DNA of 64,000 nucleotides from Neoconidiobolus thromboides FSU 785 (lineage: Eukaryota; Entomophthoromycota; Entomophthoromycetes; Entomophthorales; Neoconidiobolaceae): contig MU626272.1 in the NCBI GenBank assembly GCA_025603075.1, forward strand, positions 1-64,000, in the 5' to 3' direction. Positions 1-10,100 of the stretch are shown here, in pieces (positions within the stretch are counted from its first letter, which is position 1; each line of letters opens with the position of its first letter). Under the pieces are notes generated by a model. It saw only the letters and a list, made by a program, of their open reading frames with translations. It searched no databases and was not told where the DNA came from. The position numbers were made by a program, and so were the translations under genes.

Positions 1-96
1 TATAATAAATATAATAAATATAATAAATATAATAAATATAATAAATATAATAAATATAATAAATATAATAAATATAATAAATATAATAAATATAAC
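1..96. repeat. 9-bp tandem repeat (AT-only minisatellite)
   Basis: About ten perfect head-to-tail copies of the unit ATAATAAAT, running off the left window edge, so the true array is longer. It ends where the phase breaks into TATAACAATA. No coding frame. It sits 420 bp upstream of the Zn2Cys6 gene. Confidence 0.95.
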
Positions 97-515
97 AATA
101 TTTAAAAGAAATAAGTTTATATAAACAAACTTTGATTTACAATGAATAAATATATTAAATTAAATTAAACTTGATTTAATTTTAATAAAAAATTGGGCTA
201 AAACTAGTGTAAAATTCAAATAGTTTTTAGTGAGAATATTTTACATTAGAAAGTGTTTTGGTGTAGGTTATGTTTTGATGTTTTATAATCTTTTTTAATA
301 AACAAATATCAATGAATAATAGAAGATATAACAATTTCATATAAGCTTTCAACATTTAGCAAGCTTTATTGTAATTATAACTATTCGAAAGCATTCAATG
401 AAGTCTAAACAACTTCTATTTTTAGTCAAGCTCTTAAAAAAAAGGGATATAAATTAGAGATTTTTGTTCTTTAATTCCAAAAAAAACTATCAATTATTTT
501 AAGTAGCATAAAAAA
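97..515. promoter_or_regulatory. Upstream region of the Zn2Cys6 regulator
   Basis: No gene is visible. A TATAAA box lies at about 448-453, roughly 65 bp before the ATG at 516, in a purine/A-rich leader. The core promoter is inferred from position only. Confidence 0.35.
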
Positions 516-2321
516 ATGAACTCAACTAACGATATGGCTAATAATGGCGATTATTCAACTAGCAGTGAGGCTTTAGATTCCAATAATCAATCCAAAGGAT
601 TTGAAGATCATAGCAAAAGGATTAAACTATTTCAAACTAAATTTGGTTCCACAACACTTAATAATGAAGAACAAAACGCATCCACGAATAGCCAAGATTA
701 TGACGATAGTGAAGCTAAAGACAAAAAGAATAACAAACAAGCAAGTTCATGCGATAGTTGTCGAGAACGTAAATTAGCATGTAATAAAGAGAAACCGAGG
801 TGTGATAGTTGTCGACGTAAGGACTTAACTTGCTATTATAGTTATAAAAAAATGAGCAAAAATAATAAACCCAGTGTTTATATAACCAGTTTACAAAATA
901 GGGTAGCTGAGCTAGAAAAATTGTTACAAGAAAAAGAAAGTGAGAAAGAAGTGAAATTATCTATGCTAGATAATATTCATTTAAGTCATCCTTATTTTAA
1001 AGATCGAAATGAAATTTTGTTACATTTAATCAATACTTTTTTTCTTAAGATGGTTCGTTTTATGGGTATTATCAATGAAGAAGAATTTTATTTACAATAT
1101 CAACAAGGTACTTTAGATAAATTATTACTTTACTCTGTATGTGCTTTAGGTTCTATTTATTCTGATTATTTTAATATCTTATCAACAAAACACCATCCTG
1201 CTGGTAGAGATTTTGCTGATAAAGCAGAACAATGGTTAATGGAAAGGTTTACAAGAACACCTACTTTAGTTTCGATTCAAGCTGGTTTGTTATTAGGTGC
1301 CTATGAGTTTGCTGCTGGCAGAGGTGAAATGTCTGTGTTTTTTTTATCTAGTACACATCGTGCTGCTCAATATATTGGTTTAAATTTTATTGATTCTACT
1401 ATGTTATCTAATCCTATTAATCCAGGCCTATTAACTCACGAACAATTAGAAATTAGAAGAAGAATGTGGTGGGAATGTTTAAGTAGTGATGTTATAGCAG
1501 CTACTTTAGTAGGAAGACCATTAATTATAGATGATCGAGACTATGTAGTGAATTTACCGATGGAAGATAATAAATTAATGAAGTTAAATGAGATTGATGA
1601 GATATACTATTATCAATTATTATATACACTTATCAATTATTGGCGTGAAATTTTTCGATTTACACATCACCGACATTTAAGAAAATGGTTGACCAACGAT
1701 GTTATCTGTAAGCATATTAAAACTTATCAATTGAAATTAAATCATTTTAAACTTACTTTACCACCTAATTTAACCTTTTATGAAGATAAAAAGTTAGTAG
1801 AAGCACCTACTAAATTACAATGTTGTGCTGCTATACTTTGCGTTGTTTCCAATTTATTAACTATATTACTACATCGATCCCATTTAGCACATGCTATTGA
1901 AAATAAAAATATAGCTGAATCTGAGTTAGAATCAAAGCAGATATGTATCGAATCAGCTACAAATATAGTCAAAGTAGTCGAAGTCTTTCAAGGGTATGAA
2001 CAAGAATTAGGGGACGTATATACTTCTTTTGCAGTATTTAATGCAGCAACGATCATTAATAACGTATTATATACCAATAAGAAAGAGTATGTTAATGGGT
2101 TACAAATTCATCAACATTACAAATTATTAAAACAGTTTTTAAAAGATCATGCTAAAGTTTGGAGTATGAATAATATGTTTTTGGAAATTTTAAAATTAAT
2201 GGAACAAACTTTCAAAAGAGGTCAATTAAAACCTGATATCGAAGGGCACCTTGCTTGGTTATCTCCTACTTCTACTTCTTATGTACAATGGTATTTTTCA
2301 AATGTAGCATTTAATTCATAA
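516..2321 (+). CDS. Zn2Cys6 (binuclear zinc cluster) transcription factor
   Basis: A single-exon gene of 601 aa. Residues 79-106 hold the six-cysteine zinc cluster with C-X2-C-X6-C-X6-C-X2-C-X6-C spacing (C79, C82, C89, C96, C99, C106). A basic linker and a short leucine-rich coiled coil (about 125-147) follow, as in Gal4-type dimeric activators. Residues about 170-450 look like the fungal-specific transcription factor domain, including the RRRMWWE and GRPLIIDD segments typical of its core. The first 75 residues are Ser/Asn/Asp-rich and probably disordered. It should act in the nucleus as a sequence-specific regulator; its targets cannot be told from sequence. The start is the first ATG after an A-rich leader, with a TATA box about 65 bp upstream. 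Confidence 0.93.
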   Translation: MNSTNDMANNGDYSTSSEALDSNNQSKGFEDHSKRIKLFQTKFGSTTLNNEEQNASTNSQDYDDSEAKDKKNNKQASSCDSCRERKLACNKEKPRCDSCRRKDLTCYYSYKKMSKNNKPSVYITSLQNRVAELEKLLQEKESEKEVKLSMLDNIHLSHPYFKDRNEILLHLINTFFLKMVRFMGIINEEEFYLQYQQGTLDKLLLYSVCALGSIYSDYFNILSTKHHPAGRDFADKAEQWLMERFTRTPTLVSIQAGLLLGAYEFAAGRGEMSVFFLSSTHRAAQYIGLNFIDSTMLSNPINPGLLTHEQLEIRRRMWWECLSSDVIAATLVGRPLIIDDRDYVVNLPMEDNKLMKLNEIDEIYYYQLLYTLINYWREIFRFTHHRHLRKWLTNDVICKHIKTYQLKLNHFKLTLPPNLTFYEDKKLVEAPTKLQCCAAILCVVSNLLTILLHRSHLAHAIENKNIAESELESKQICIESATNIVKVVEVFQGYEQELGDVYTSFAVFNAATIINNVLYTNKKEYVNGLQIHQHYKLLKQFLKDHAKVWSMNNMFLEILKLMEQTFKRGQLKPDIEGHLAWLSPTSTSYVQWYFSNVAFNS

Positions 2322-2408
2322 CTAAAAAGAGAACATGTTAAGTGTGAATGTTATATTATATTATATTATATTATTAAGTTAAAATTAAACTCAGGTAACA
2401 ATATTATT

Positions 2409-2747
2409 TTAAACATCTTTATTAACAAAATCCGAATGAGAACCATCATCAGGGATGAGGATATCATCATTAAAAGACAAATTAGCTTCATTAGTTACCA
2501 GTTTCTCTTTTAATCTTTTATAAAAATCAATACGTAACTCATACAATTCCCAAATTTGAATAAACAGTTGCTTGAATAAATGTTGTAAATGGGAATCTGG
2601 TAAATAATTCATACTATAAAAATGATATAAAATTTTACACATAGATTCTTTAAAATTCATACATTTTAAACTAATTAAGTTTTGTCGTAATTCAAGCATC
2701 CAATTTAATATTTCATAATAAAAATTATCACTATTAGTAGCGTCCAT
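2409..2747 (-). CDS. Small hypothetical protein, 112 aa
   Basis: An intact single-exon frame that I do not recognise. The first 85 residues are predicted mainly helical with regular hydrophobic spacing and several aromatic residues; the tail is acidic (DDILIPDDG). No signal peptide, membrane segment or cysteine pattern is evident. It is convergent with the Zn2Cys6 gene, with about 90 bp between the two stops, and codirectional with the P-loop kinase-like gene upstream of it. Coding character is supported by length and composition only, so it could be a missed exon of something larger. Confidence 0.45.
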   Translation of the reverse strand: MDATNSDNFYYEILNWMLELRQNLISLKCMNFKESMCKILYHFYSMNYLPDSHLQHLFKQLFIQIWELYELRIDFYKRLKEKLVTNEANLSFNDDILIPDDGSHSDFVNKDV

Positions 2748-2981
2748 GGCTTTTGCTGTTTTTATTAGTTTATTGTGTCTGTTTGCTTCATTTATATATT
2801 GTTTTAGTTGAAATTTTGATTTTAATCAGTAAATTCAAAAAGGATAAACGACCAATCATGTCAGTTTCATAATTAGATTTTTAAAATTATAAGACTAAAA
2901 ATAAGTAAAGTAAAAATAAGTAAAAATGAAGTATTAAAATTAACTATCAACGCCAATAAAACATAAAATAAAAATAGTTTA

Positions 2982-3714
2982 TTAATTATTAATTGTATTT
3001 TCATTATGCTGGATCTCCTTGTTATCATTTAATTTTAAAATATTCGTTGTTCTCTGTTCAATATATTTCCATACTTTATCGTTAATTATAGTTTCATTAT
3101 TATCATTACTATTGTTTAATAGCTCATATTCTAAATCAATAATAGAATTGAATCTTTCCCATTTTTGAATATCTTGAAACTCATTGATAAATCGATTCAA
3201 TATTGTTACCCCAAAGGTACCTTCAACTCGAGTTTCATGATTAACTCGAGCCATTATTCTATCTTCTAATATCTAATCATTATTTACAATAATCAAAATA
3301 AGAATATTTAAAAAATATGTCTATTGCTTACTTTCTTAGGTATCCACAATACAATACAGTCTATAGGAATCCTATATTTTCTAGCTAAATTTATCCATGT
3401 TTTCCTTTGTCTTGAATCAATATTGCAACGATCGATTATTATATTTTTACCCTAATAAAACTCAATAAAAATTCATACAACTTTTTTTCCCCTTACATTA
3501 ACGATAGCTGCCGTTGCAGCTAACTCACAAGCCTCTCTATTACCAAGTTCATCTTGATTTGCTCTTTCCCATCCCTTTTTTTATTTATACAAATTTAATA
3601 TACAATCATTTATAATCAATTAAAAAATTATTCACTAACTTCATATCTATCACAAAATTGTTTGGATATTGTGGATTTTCCACTACATGGTGGCCCGACT
3701 AATATTATTATCAT
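2982..3714 (-). CDS. P-loop kinase of the polynucleotide-kinase (PNKP/AAA_33) type
   Basis: Four exons on the minus strand (3714-3640, 3574-3497, 3451-3332, 3272-2982) join to 187 aa. The N-terminus is a textbook P-loop, GPPCSGKST, at residues 7-15. The middle exon encodes IIIDRCNIDSRQRKTW, the Walker-B-like Asp and lid/acceptor region seen in the 5'-kinase domain of PNKP and fungal aprataxin-associated kinases. The last exon has the family's basic EGTFGVTILNRF segment. It would phosphorylate 5'-OH ends of nucleic acids in DNA or RNA repair. No phosphatase, FHA or HIT domain is attached, so it is a stand-alone kinase domain. The C-terminal 90 residues are Asn/Asp-rich and low complexity. The exact substrate is not settled by sequence. 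Confidence 0.8.
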
Positions 3715-4251
3715 CTCTTTCTATTGGTTTCGGAAAGTAAAATTGAAACTTAAAAACTTTTAAATTAGTTTTTTCAGAATATTAGATTGTAGGAATAGAA
3801 TCGGTTCTTTATTAAAAAGAATAAGAATTAAAGCATCATCGAAACTTAATAAAGTAAACGCGTGCTAATGGGCTTAAATTATATTTAGTTCATATTGCTT
3901 TAATTATCAATAATTTTTAACATAGTTATTATTCTATTTTTTATAAAGTGTCGAAGCTTTTAGGTTTTCTTTACATATTGTAAAGTTGTAGTAAACATTG
4001 ATTTCTATTATCATTTGAAAAGAATTTTCATGTTAAAAACTTGATGCTTTAATTTTTTTAGTTCTATATATTTAAACAAGATATTAACTGCTATTAATAA
4101 ATGAAATACTATTAAATTTAACAAAAAATATGACTAATGAAAAACATTTAAACAGAGAAATACTAAATTATATCATTACTTTTACTTTCAACTTACAATG
4201 TATTTAATAATAATAATGATAACACCAAGTATCCAATTCAACTTCATTATA

Positions 4252-4475
4252 CTAAGCAGCTGTCAAAGCACTGCATTCAAACGATTCACCATAAACTATG
4301 TATAGCTCATAATCAAAGTCGTCAGCGTTAAGACTATCGAATGCATCTTTACCGTCTATAAATGAGCTTATTTCAGAGAAGCAGCCATATTTAAAACATG
4401 AAACTGGGTTAGATTTTAATAAAGTGGCGTGGGCTGAATATAAGGTATACTTTTGATCTAAAGCTTCTAAAAAGC
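4252..4475 (-). pseudogene. Orphan exon-like open frame, 74 codons
   Basis: Read on the minus strand, this frame starts right after an intron-like TTTTAG acceptor at 4476-4481 and stays open for 74 codons to a TAG at 4252-4254. The peptide is balanced and non-repetitive (for example ALDQKYTLYSAHATL and DFDYELYIVYGESFE), unlike random AT-rich DNA. No ATG or convincing upstream exon was found, and I do not recognise the family. It may be the last exon of a decayed gene or of a gene whose earlier exons I missed. Confidence 0.3.
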
Positions 4476-4622
4476 CTAAAACTTAAAACTTTTCAAGAGA
4501 TGCTATATAAAGTTTGTTTCATTTAATCTATAATTAAAAAGGAAGATTTTTACAAAGATTCAAAGAATGTTTAGATTATGGAGCTTATAATTTGAATTTA
4601 GAAAAAATAAACTTAATAAATT

Positions 4623-4725
4623 AATGGGGATGTATTTTTTTTGTTTAGAATTTTACTAACAATCTTTCCACTCAAATAGCGCTTAGAAGATAGAAAAAGT
4701 GATGAGACTAGAAAAACATCGTCTA
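4623..4725 (+). repeat. MITE-like element, copy 1
   Basis: About 100 bp, from TGGGGATGTATTTT to AAAAACATCGTC, with imperfect terminal inverted repeats. The interior carries the family's TTTCCACTCAAATAGCGC core. Same family as the ten other copies in this window. Confidence 0.85.
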
Positions 4726-5048
4726 ATGTTTGACTTTTAATTTTAAAGCAAATTTAACTTTGAAAATTTAACTAATGTGTAAATTTGTAAATTTGGAATT
4801 TACTTGTAAAGTTAAGCTAAAGAATCGGACAAACAATCTAAACATTTCAGTTGAAATTTAGAAAGCATTAAACTTTATCGGTGATTGCTTCATTTAGCAT
4901 AAACTTATGGCCGACCCAATGCTAAGAGTCCGACTACCGGAGCCAATGAAAACCAACCTAAAGATGAGATAACAAAATATAAAAAGAAAGAATCTTCCTC
5001 AACTTGTTTTTTAAAAACTAAAATTACATATAACCAATATCAAACATC

Positions 5049-6371
5049 ATGTTCCAAAATTTTTTTAATTCGTGTAGTTATTATATTTGGCCAACAAACG
5101 AAAGTAAGGCTGAAGAAGCGGAATGGAAATTATTAAATAGTATTAAGGGGTTAGGTTGGGTTAATGATAAAATAGAAAAAGATAAAGAAGAAAAAGAGGA
5201 GATAATCAAGAGAGGAGAGTTAAAAAAGGTGTATATCAATGATAAGGATTATATCAATACGTTTTCGATTTATGAAAAGGAAAGGGATAAAGTAAAAGGC
5301 GTATTAATTTTGACCCATGGTTATGGTAACGGTTTAGGTCATTATTTTCAAAATTATGAAGCTTTGGTCAATTTGAGAGGTTGGGATATTCATTCTATCG
5401 ATTGGTTAGGCATGGGTAGATCTTCGAGGCCTCACTTTAATTTAAAGAAGAAAAAGGGTCAAACGGAATTGGATCATATTAAAGAGGTAAAGCATTATTA
5501 TTTTATTTAATTTTTAACTAATATTTTAATTGTAGGCAGAAGACTTTTTTGTAGAAAGCTTTGAAGAATGGACTAAAAAGATGGGATTAGAAAAATTTCA
5601 TCTTTTAGGTCATAGTTTAGGTGGCTATCTTTCAACTGTATATGCTTTAAAATATGCAGATAAAGTTGAAAAATTACTTTTAGCTTCACCAGGTAACTTT
5701 ACAATAACAATAATAATTACATTGTTTTATTTATCTAATATTTGTTAGTTGGAATCCCAAAAAGTCCTTATTTAGTAGATAATTCAGATGAAGCAAAACT
5801 TGAAGCAGCCCATCAACAACAAGAGATTGATTCACCACTAGCTAATTCTGAATTTGCAAAGAGACCAACAAATATACCATTTTGGGTACCATACGCTTGG
5901 GATAAATTAAATGTTACACCACAATGGTTAGTAAGGATGGCAGGGCCTTATGGACCTAAATTAATATCTTATTATACGGATAGAAGATTAGCTCATTTAA
6001 ATCAAGATCAAAAGAAAATGTTAGAAGAGTATTTGTACCATATCTCTTCAATGAAAGGATCTGGCGAATATGCTTTGGGGTCTATTTTGTCATTTGGGGC
6101 ATTTGCTAGATATCCATTACATAAACGTATGACTAAGTTAACTATGCCAGTCACCTTCATCTATGGCGAAGTTGATTGGATGGATTTTAGACATGCTTTG
6201 AAAATTAAGGATAACTTTAATGTACCTATTAAAATACATGTGCTTCCAGAAGTGGGTCATCAATTATTTTTAGAAAAAGCAGAACACTTTAATGAGTTCT
6301 TAGTTAAAGAATTGCAATCTAATAACACAGAGCCATTTACTACTAATATTGATATTAACCAATTTGCTTAA
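5049..6371 (+). CDS. Alpha/beta hydrolase, Cld1/Ict1 (ABHD4/ABHD5-like) lipid hydrolase
   Basis: Three exons (5049-5486, 5536-5692, 5749-6371) give 405 aa. The oxyanion motif HGYG is at 90-93, the nucleophile elbow GHSLGG has Ser173, and the likely Asp and His are in GEVDW (Asp341) and VGHQLF (His369). The catalytic Ser is present, unlike the catalytically dead CGI-58/ABHD5 proteins, so the closest functional models are yeast Cld1 (cardiolipin deacylase), Ict1 and ABHD4. The expected role is phospholipid or lysophospholipid deacylation, possibly in mitochondria. No clear presequence is visible. It is intact. Tafazzin and Tam41, also cardiolipin-pathway enzymes, are elsewhere in the window but not adjacent. 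Confidence 0.88.
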
Positions 6372-6484
6372 TTTATTTGTAAAATAAACTTTACTATTTG
6401 TTACATAAATTTTATTTCTATTTTTTTTATTTAATTGCTTCAAACAAAGAATAACTTCAAATTTACTTTTGTTTTTTAATCAAA

Positions 6485-7244
6485 ATGAAATTGATAAATT
6501 TATTTCAAAGACAAATATTAAAACGAACAAGAAGTATAGCTACTAATAGAATATCAAATCAAGTAAGCAAAATATATAATATAATTAAAACACCGATTGA
6601 TAACTTAACTTTAGACTTCATCATCGACAACGAAAACTGGATTATCAGGATTTGAAATTCAATTATTAGAATTAAGTCAGTTAAAAGAAGGGGGAACAGA
6701 GAGCAAACCAGAAAGACAAAAACCATCAGATGACAACTTAAATTATCTTAAAAGTTATTACACCACGAATACACCACCTGTTAACCAAGATGAACGAGAG
6801 GATATCATTTTAAGTAATATCATCCGTATCAATAGTTGTATAAAACAAGTGGATCTATTAACATTAGTACAAGAATTGAACTCCAGCAAAGAATTAATGA
6901 ATAAAAAAATCATAATAGAAGTGATTAAAAAATCAACTCAGTTTAATAACCATTATATTTCTTATGTACTATTAGAACAATTTAAAAGATTAGGATTGTT
7001 AACTTATTTACAATTTATTGATGATAAAGTGATGATGGAGATAATGGATAGCATATGGCAAGGGACAAAGGATTGGTATAGGGTTAAATGGGTTTTAGAT
7101 TTATGCGAAAGAGATGGGATTATGGTTACCAGAGAAATGGCAAAGAAATTAGAAGAAATTAAAGATTATTTTGATGGTTTACAAATGGAAGAAGAAGTTA
7201 TAGATATTGATAATGTGATCAAGAGTGTTAGAATAAAAGATTGA
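6485..7244 (+). CDS. Probable mitochondrial protein of unknown function, 235 aa
   Basis: Two exons (6485-6562 and 6615-7244; 52-nt intron). The first 25 residues lack acidic residues and are rich in Arg, Lys, Ser and hydrophobics (MKLINLFQRQILKRTRS), which fits a mitochondrial targeting presequence. The rest is helical and acidic toward the C-terminus, with DWYRVKWVLDLCERDG as its most distinctive segment. The repeat-like helices recall mitochondrial RNA-maturation or translation factors, but no family is recognised. It lies 113 bp downstream of the hydrolase gene, in the same direction. Confidence 0.7.
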
Positions 7245-7641
7245 GGTGTTTGTTAATATTCGCGTATACTTTCTATCATTGTTTTATTATTCAATCTTTT
7301 TTGCTACGTTGACTATTTTTATGAATTAAGTATATTGTTTTATTTTTTGTTAAGTATATTATACTTTTTTAAGTGTATGATAGCTATCTTGTAATTTATC
7401 TATTATTGTTCTATTTTGTTTGCTATTACTTGTTATATTATTTCCCATATTAACTTATACATTTATATAAATTAACAATACAACTATTCTTTAACTTGAG
7501 CATAATTTAGATTATTGACCAATAAGTTTTATTAGAAATTTAATCAATAAATGATGCAAGTTAACTGAAATTGAGAATATTTAAATAAATTTTTTAATAG
7601 CTTATCTTGCTTATTAATATATACTACTATTCAAAAAAATA

Positions 7642-9254
7642 ATGCAATTTGAAAATCGAAATAAAAAGCGGTATTTTATGGGCATCCTAATGCTATTAGG
7701 CGTAGTCATATTATGGGTTGGATCTTCATTTTTAATTAATGTAAATTTATATAATCTTATTAGTAACAATTTAAATTGACCGAGTTTTATTCTTATATTC
7801 TAGTCTATCTTTACAGAGCAAAGTTTTGATCACCCTTTCTTTTTAACTTATTTTAATACCTCTACCTTTTCGATCTATTTAATCTTAGTCTTTTTCCAAC
7901 GAAGATATCAAAAGTTTAAAAATAAGAGAGTAGAAACTAGTCATAAAAGGTAAATAATTAGAAATTTATTTATTTATTGATACCAATAATAATTTATCAT
8001 TTTAGCCCTCTAGTATCCCCTGAACTAAATGTAAATCAAGTAATATTATCATGATTTATCATATATTATTTTTATTAACATTATCAAAATAGTATGGTTT
8101 AGCTAAAGATTTAAAGCTTCAAGATTTAACTGAATTAAACTCAGAAGAAGAAGAAGAAGAAGAGATTACAACACCGAGTAACAATAAATTAAGTGATAAA
8201 GAAGTAACTGATAATGAAAGATTGAATGAATTTTATATTAATCATAATCAACTTAGACTGCAAAGCTTAGTTTTTACTTCTGCTTATTATGGTTTGCAGC
8301 TAACTGGTCAAACAACGCTTCCTTATCTTTAACTTCTGTAGCTTCATCTACTATCTTGTCTTCTACTTCAGGTAAAGACATTGAAATTAACTGATCATTG
8401 ATTCTTATTATATCATTTAGGTATTTTCACTTTGATTTTTGGTTCTCTTTTTAAAGTAGAAAGATTCACATTAGTAAAACTTAGTGGCATTTTAGTGAGG
8501 TAAGCTAAAACGCTATCTACTTTATAATTGATGTTATTAATTTCCCATATTCTCAGTTTATTGGGAGTAGTATTAGTAGGCTTAAGTGATATGGGAACTG
8601 ATAGCTCACTTACATTTAATACAATGGTCATAGGAGATATCTTATCTATCTTAGGAGCAGTGTTTTATGCTTTTTACACAACTTTCTTGAAAATCAAAGT
8701 GGATGAAGAGAAGGTAGATATGAAGTTATTTTTAGGTTTTGTGGGCTTAATTAATTTGGTTATCATGATTCCTGTTATGATTTTAATTCATTATATTAAC
8801 GTCGAACCTTTCTCTTTCCCCCCTACTTCTACCGTCTGGGCTATGTTGTTTTTGAATGCTTTCTTTGGTACCTTTTTGTAAGTTTATGCTTTCATTCTAA
8901 TTTGATTTTTATGCTTATTATTTTTTATTATTAGATCCGATTATCTGTGGATTTTTGCTGTTTTATTTGTAATTTTTTTTGATATTTATATATATGAATT
9001 TTATTTAGCTATTTGTTTTTAGACCTCCCCTTTAGTAGTTACACTAGGTTTATCACTAACAGTAATATTTAATTGGGAACTAAAGTTTAAATAATTAATA
9101 TTTCTATTAGATTCCATTTGCAATGGTGGGTGATATTTTAATCAATGGCAAGAGTATAACAACTATTTATGGATGCGGAGCATTATTTGTTATCATTGGA
9201 TTTTTTATGGTTAATTCAGTAGCTTATCAAGAAACTGTAAATAAAAGAGATTAA
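7642..9254 (+). CDS. SLC35F-type (SLC35F5-like) drug/metabolite transporter
   Basis: Ten exons: 7642-7740, 7804-7949, 8006-8039, 8093-8203, 8257-8371, 8421-8499, 8557-8877, 8935-8968, 9023-9061, 9111-9254. They join to 373 aa. About ten membrane segments are visible, beginning with GILMLLGVVILWVGSSFL. Family landmarks include KLSFYFCLLWFAANW, TSVASSTILSSTSG, LVGLSDMG and TSPLVVTLGLSLTIPFAMVGD, matching the EamA-type SLC35F5/YML018C group of vacuolar or Golgi solute carriers. A cytosolic loop after the second membrane helix is acidic (Glu-run). A 53-nt intron at 8204-8256 is needed to restore frame and places Thr-Ala directly before KLSF. Substrate unknown. Confidence 0.88.
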
Positions 9255-9335
9255 ACAATAAAGAAATAAAATATGAATCAAATGGAATTAATTTATAACT
9301 CTTTTATTAATATTGTTATTGTTACTATTATTATT

Positions 9336-10100
9336 TTATACAAAGGCTATTAAACTTTCGAAATATTGTATAAGCTAAAATGTCAAAGTTAATGTAAGAG
9401 AATAAACAAAACTAAAATAAATGGGTTTTACTTTTTGTGGGCATTTGTACCTTAAAGTTTTTATATCTGATCCTGTACGTTCGCCATTTTTCCTATTATT
9501 TGTTAATAAATAAATCAATAAATTAGAAATAATATCTTTATAGCATCTATCCTACCCTTCTTACTTACCATAAAATAATATAAACATAATCATTTTTAAT
9601 TTCATCAAACTTGATATCTTCTATGCTATCTATTTCTTCTTCCCAACTTTCCCAATCTTTACAAAACTCATCTTTAGTTAATATGATAGTTTCAGTTTTC
9701 CTAACTTTCTTTTTTTTGGGTTTTATATACGGATTCTTCCAGTATGTCTCAATCAAGCTTTCATCATAGCTAATAGTCGTTATTTATTAATTAATCCTTT
9801 TTTCTTATGAATAAAATAAAACAATAACTTACTTACATATTCGCCTTTCTTTCCCAGGTATCATGCTTTGAAGAAAATCCTTTCCAACGGATTAAGTATT
9901 CTTTTCCTCTCTTTTTGTTATTATTATTACTTTGTAGATGGTTTTTTAAAATTTATTACCGATGTATCTCTGTGTTTTATTATCTTTTCTACTTCATATT
10001 CTTCTTCTCCAAGATCTTCTTTATACCCTTCGTCTCCTTCAATTTGTTCTTGCTTTATGTGGTCTTCTTCTTTATGGTAGGAGTTCGAGCTGCTGTCCAT
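9336..10100 (-). CDS. hp1: HP1/Swi6-type heterochromatin protein
   Basis: Five minus-strand exons (10100-9960, 9910-9837, 9769-9569, 9492-9432, 9374-9336) join to 171 aa. An acidic N-terminus is followed by a chromodomain at about 35-85 (EYEVEKIIKH, then YLIRWKGFSSKHDTWE), whose aromatic residues would bind methylated H3K9. After a Lys-rich hinge (KPKKKKVRK) comes a chromoshadow domain at about 108-171 (SWEEEIDSIE, YVYIILWKNGERT, CPQKLIQYFE). The domain order and very small size are typical of HP1. All joins are in phase and the last exon ends within the conserved chromoshadow helix. It should form nuclear dimers on heterochromatin. Confidence 0.9.

Larger units (their letters stand above)
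3715..5048. other. Gene-poor interval
   Basis: A 1.3-kb region between divergent genes. It contains an orphan open frame (4252-4475, minus) and one MITE copy (4623-4725). I see no other coding or RNA-gene signal. Promoters of the kinase-like gene and of the hydrolase must lie at its two ends. Confidence 0.6.
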
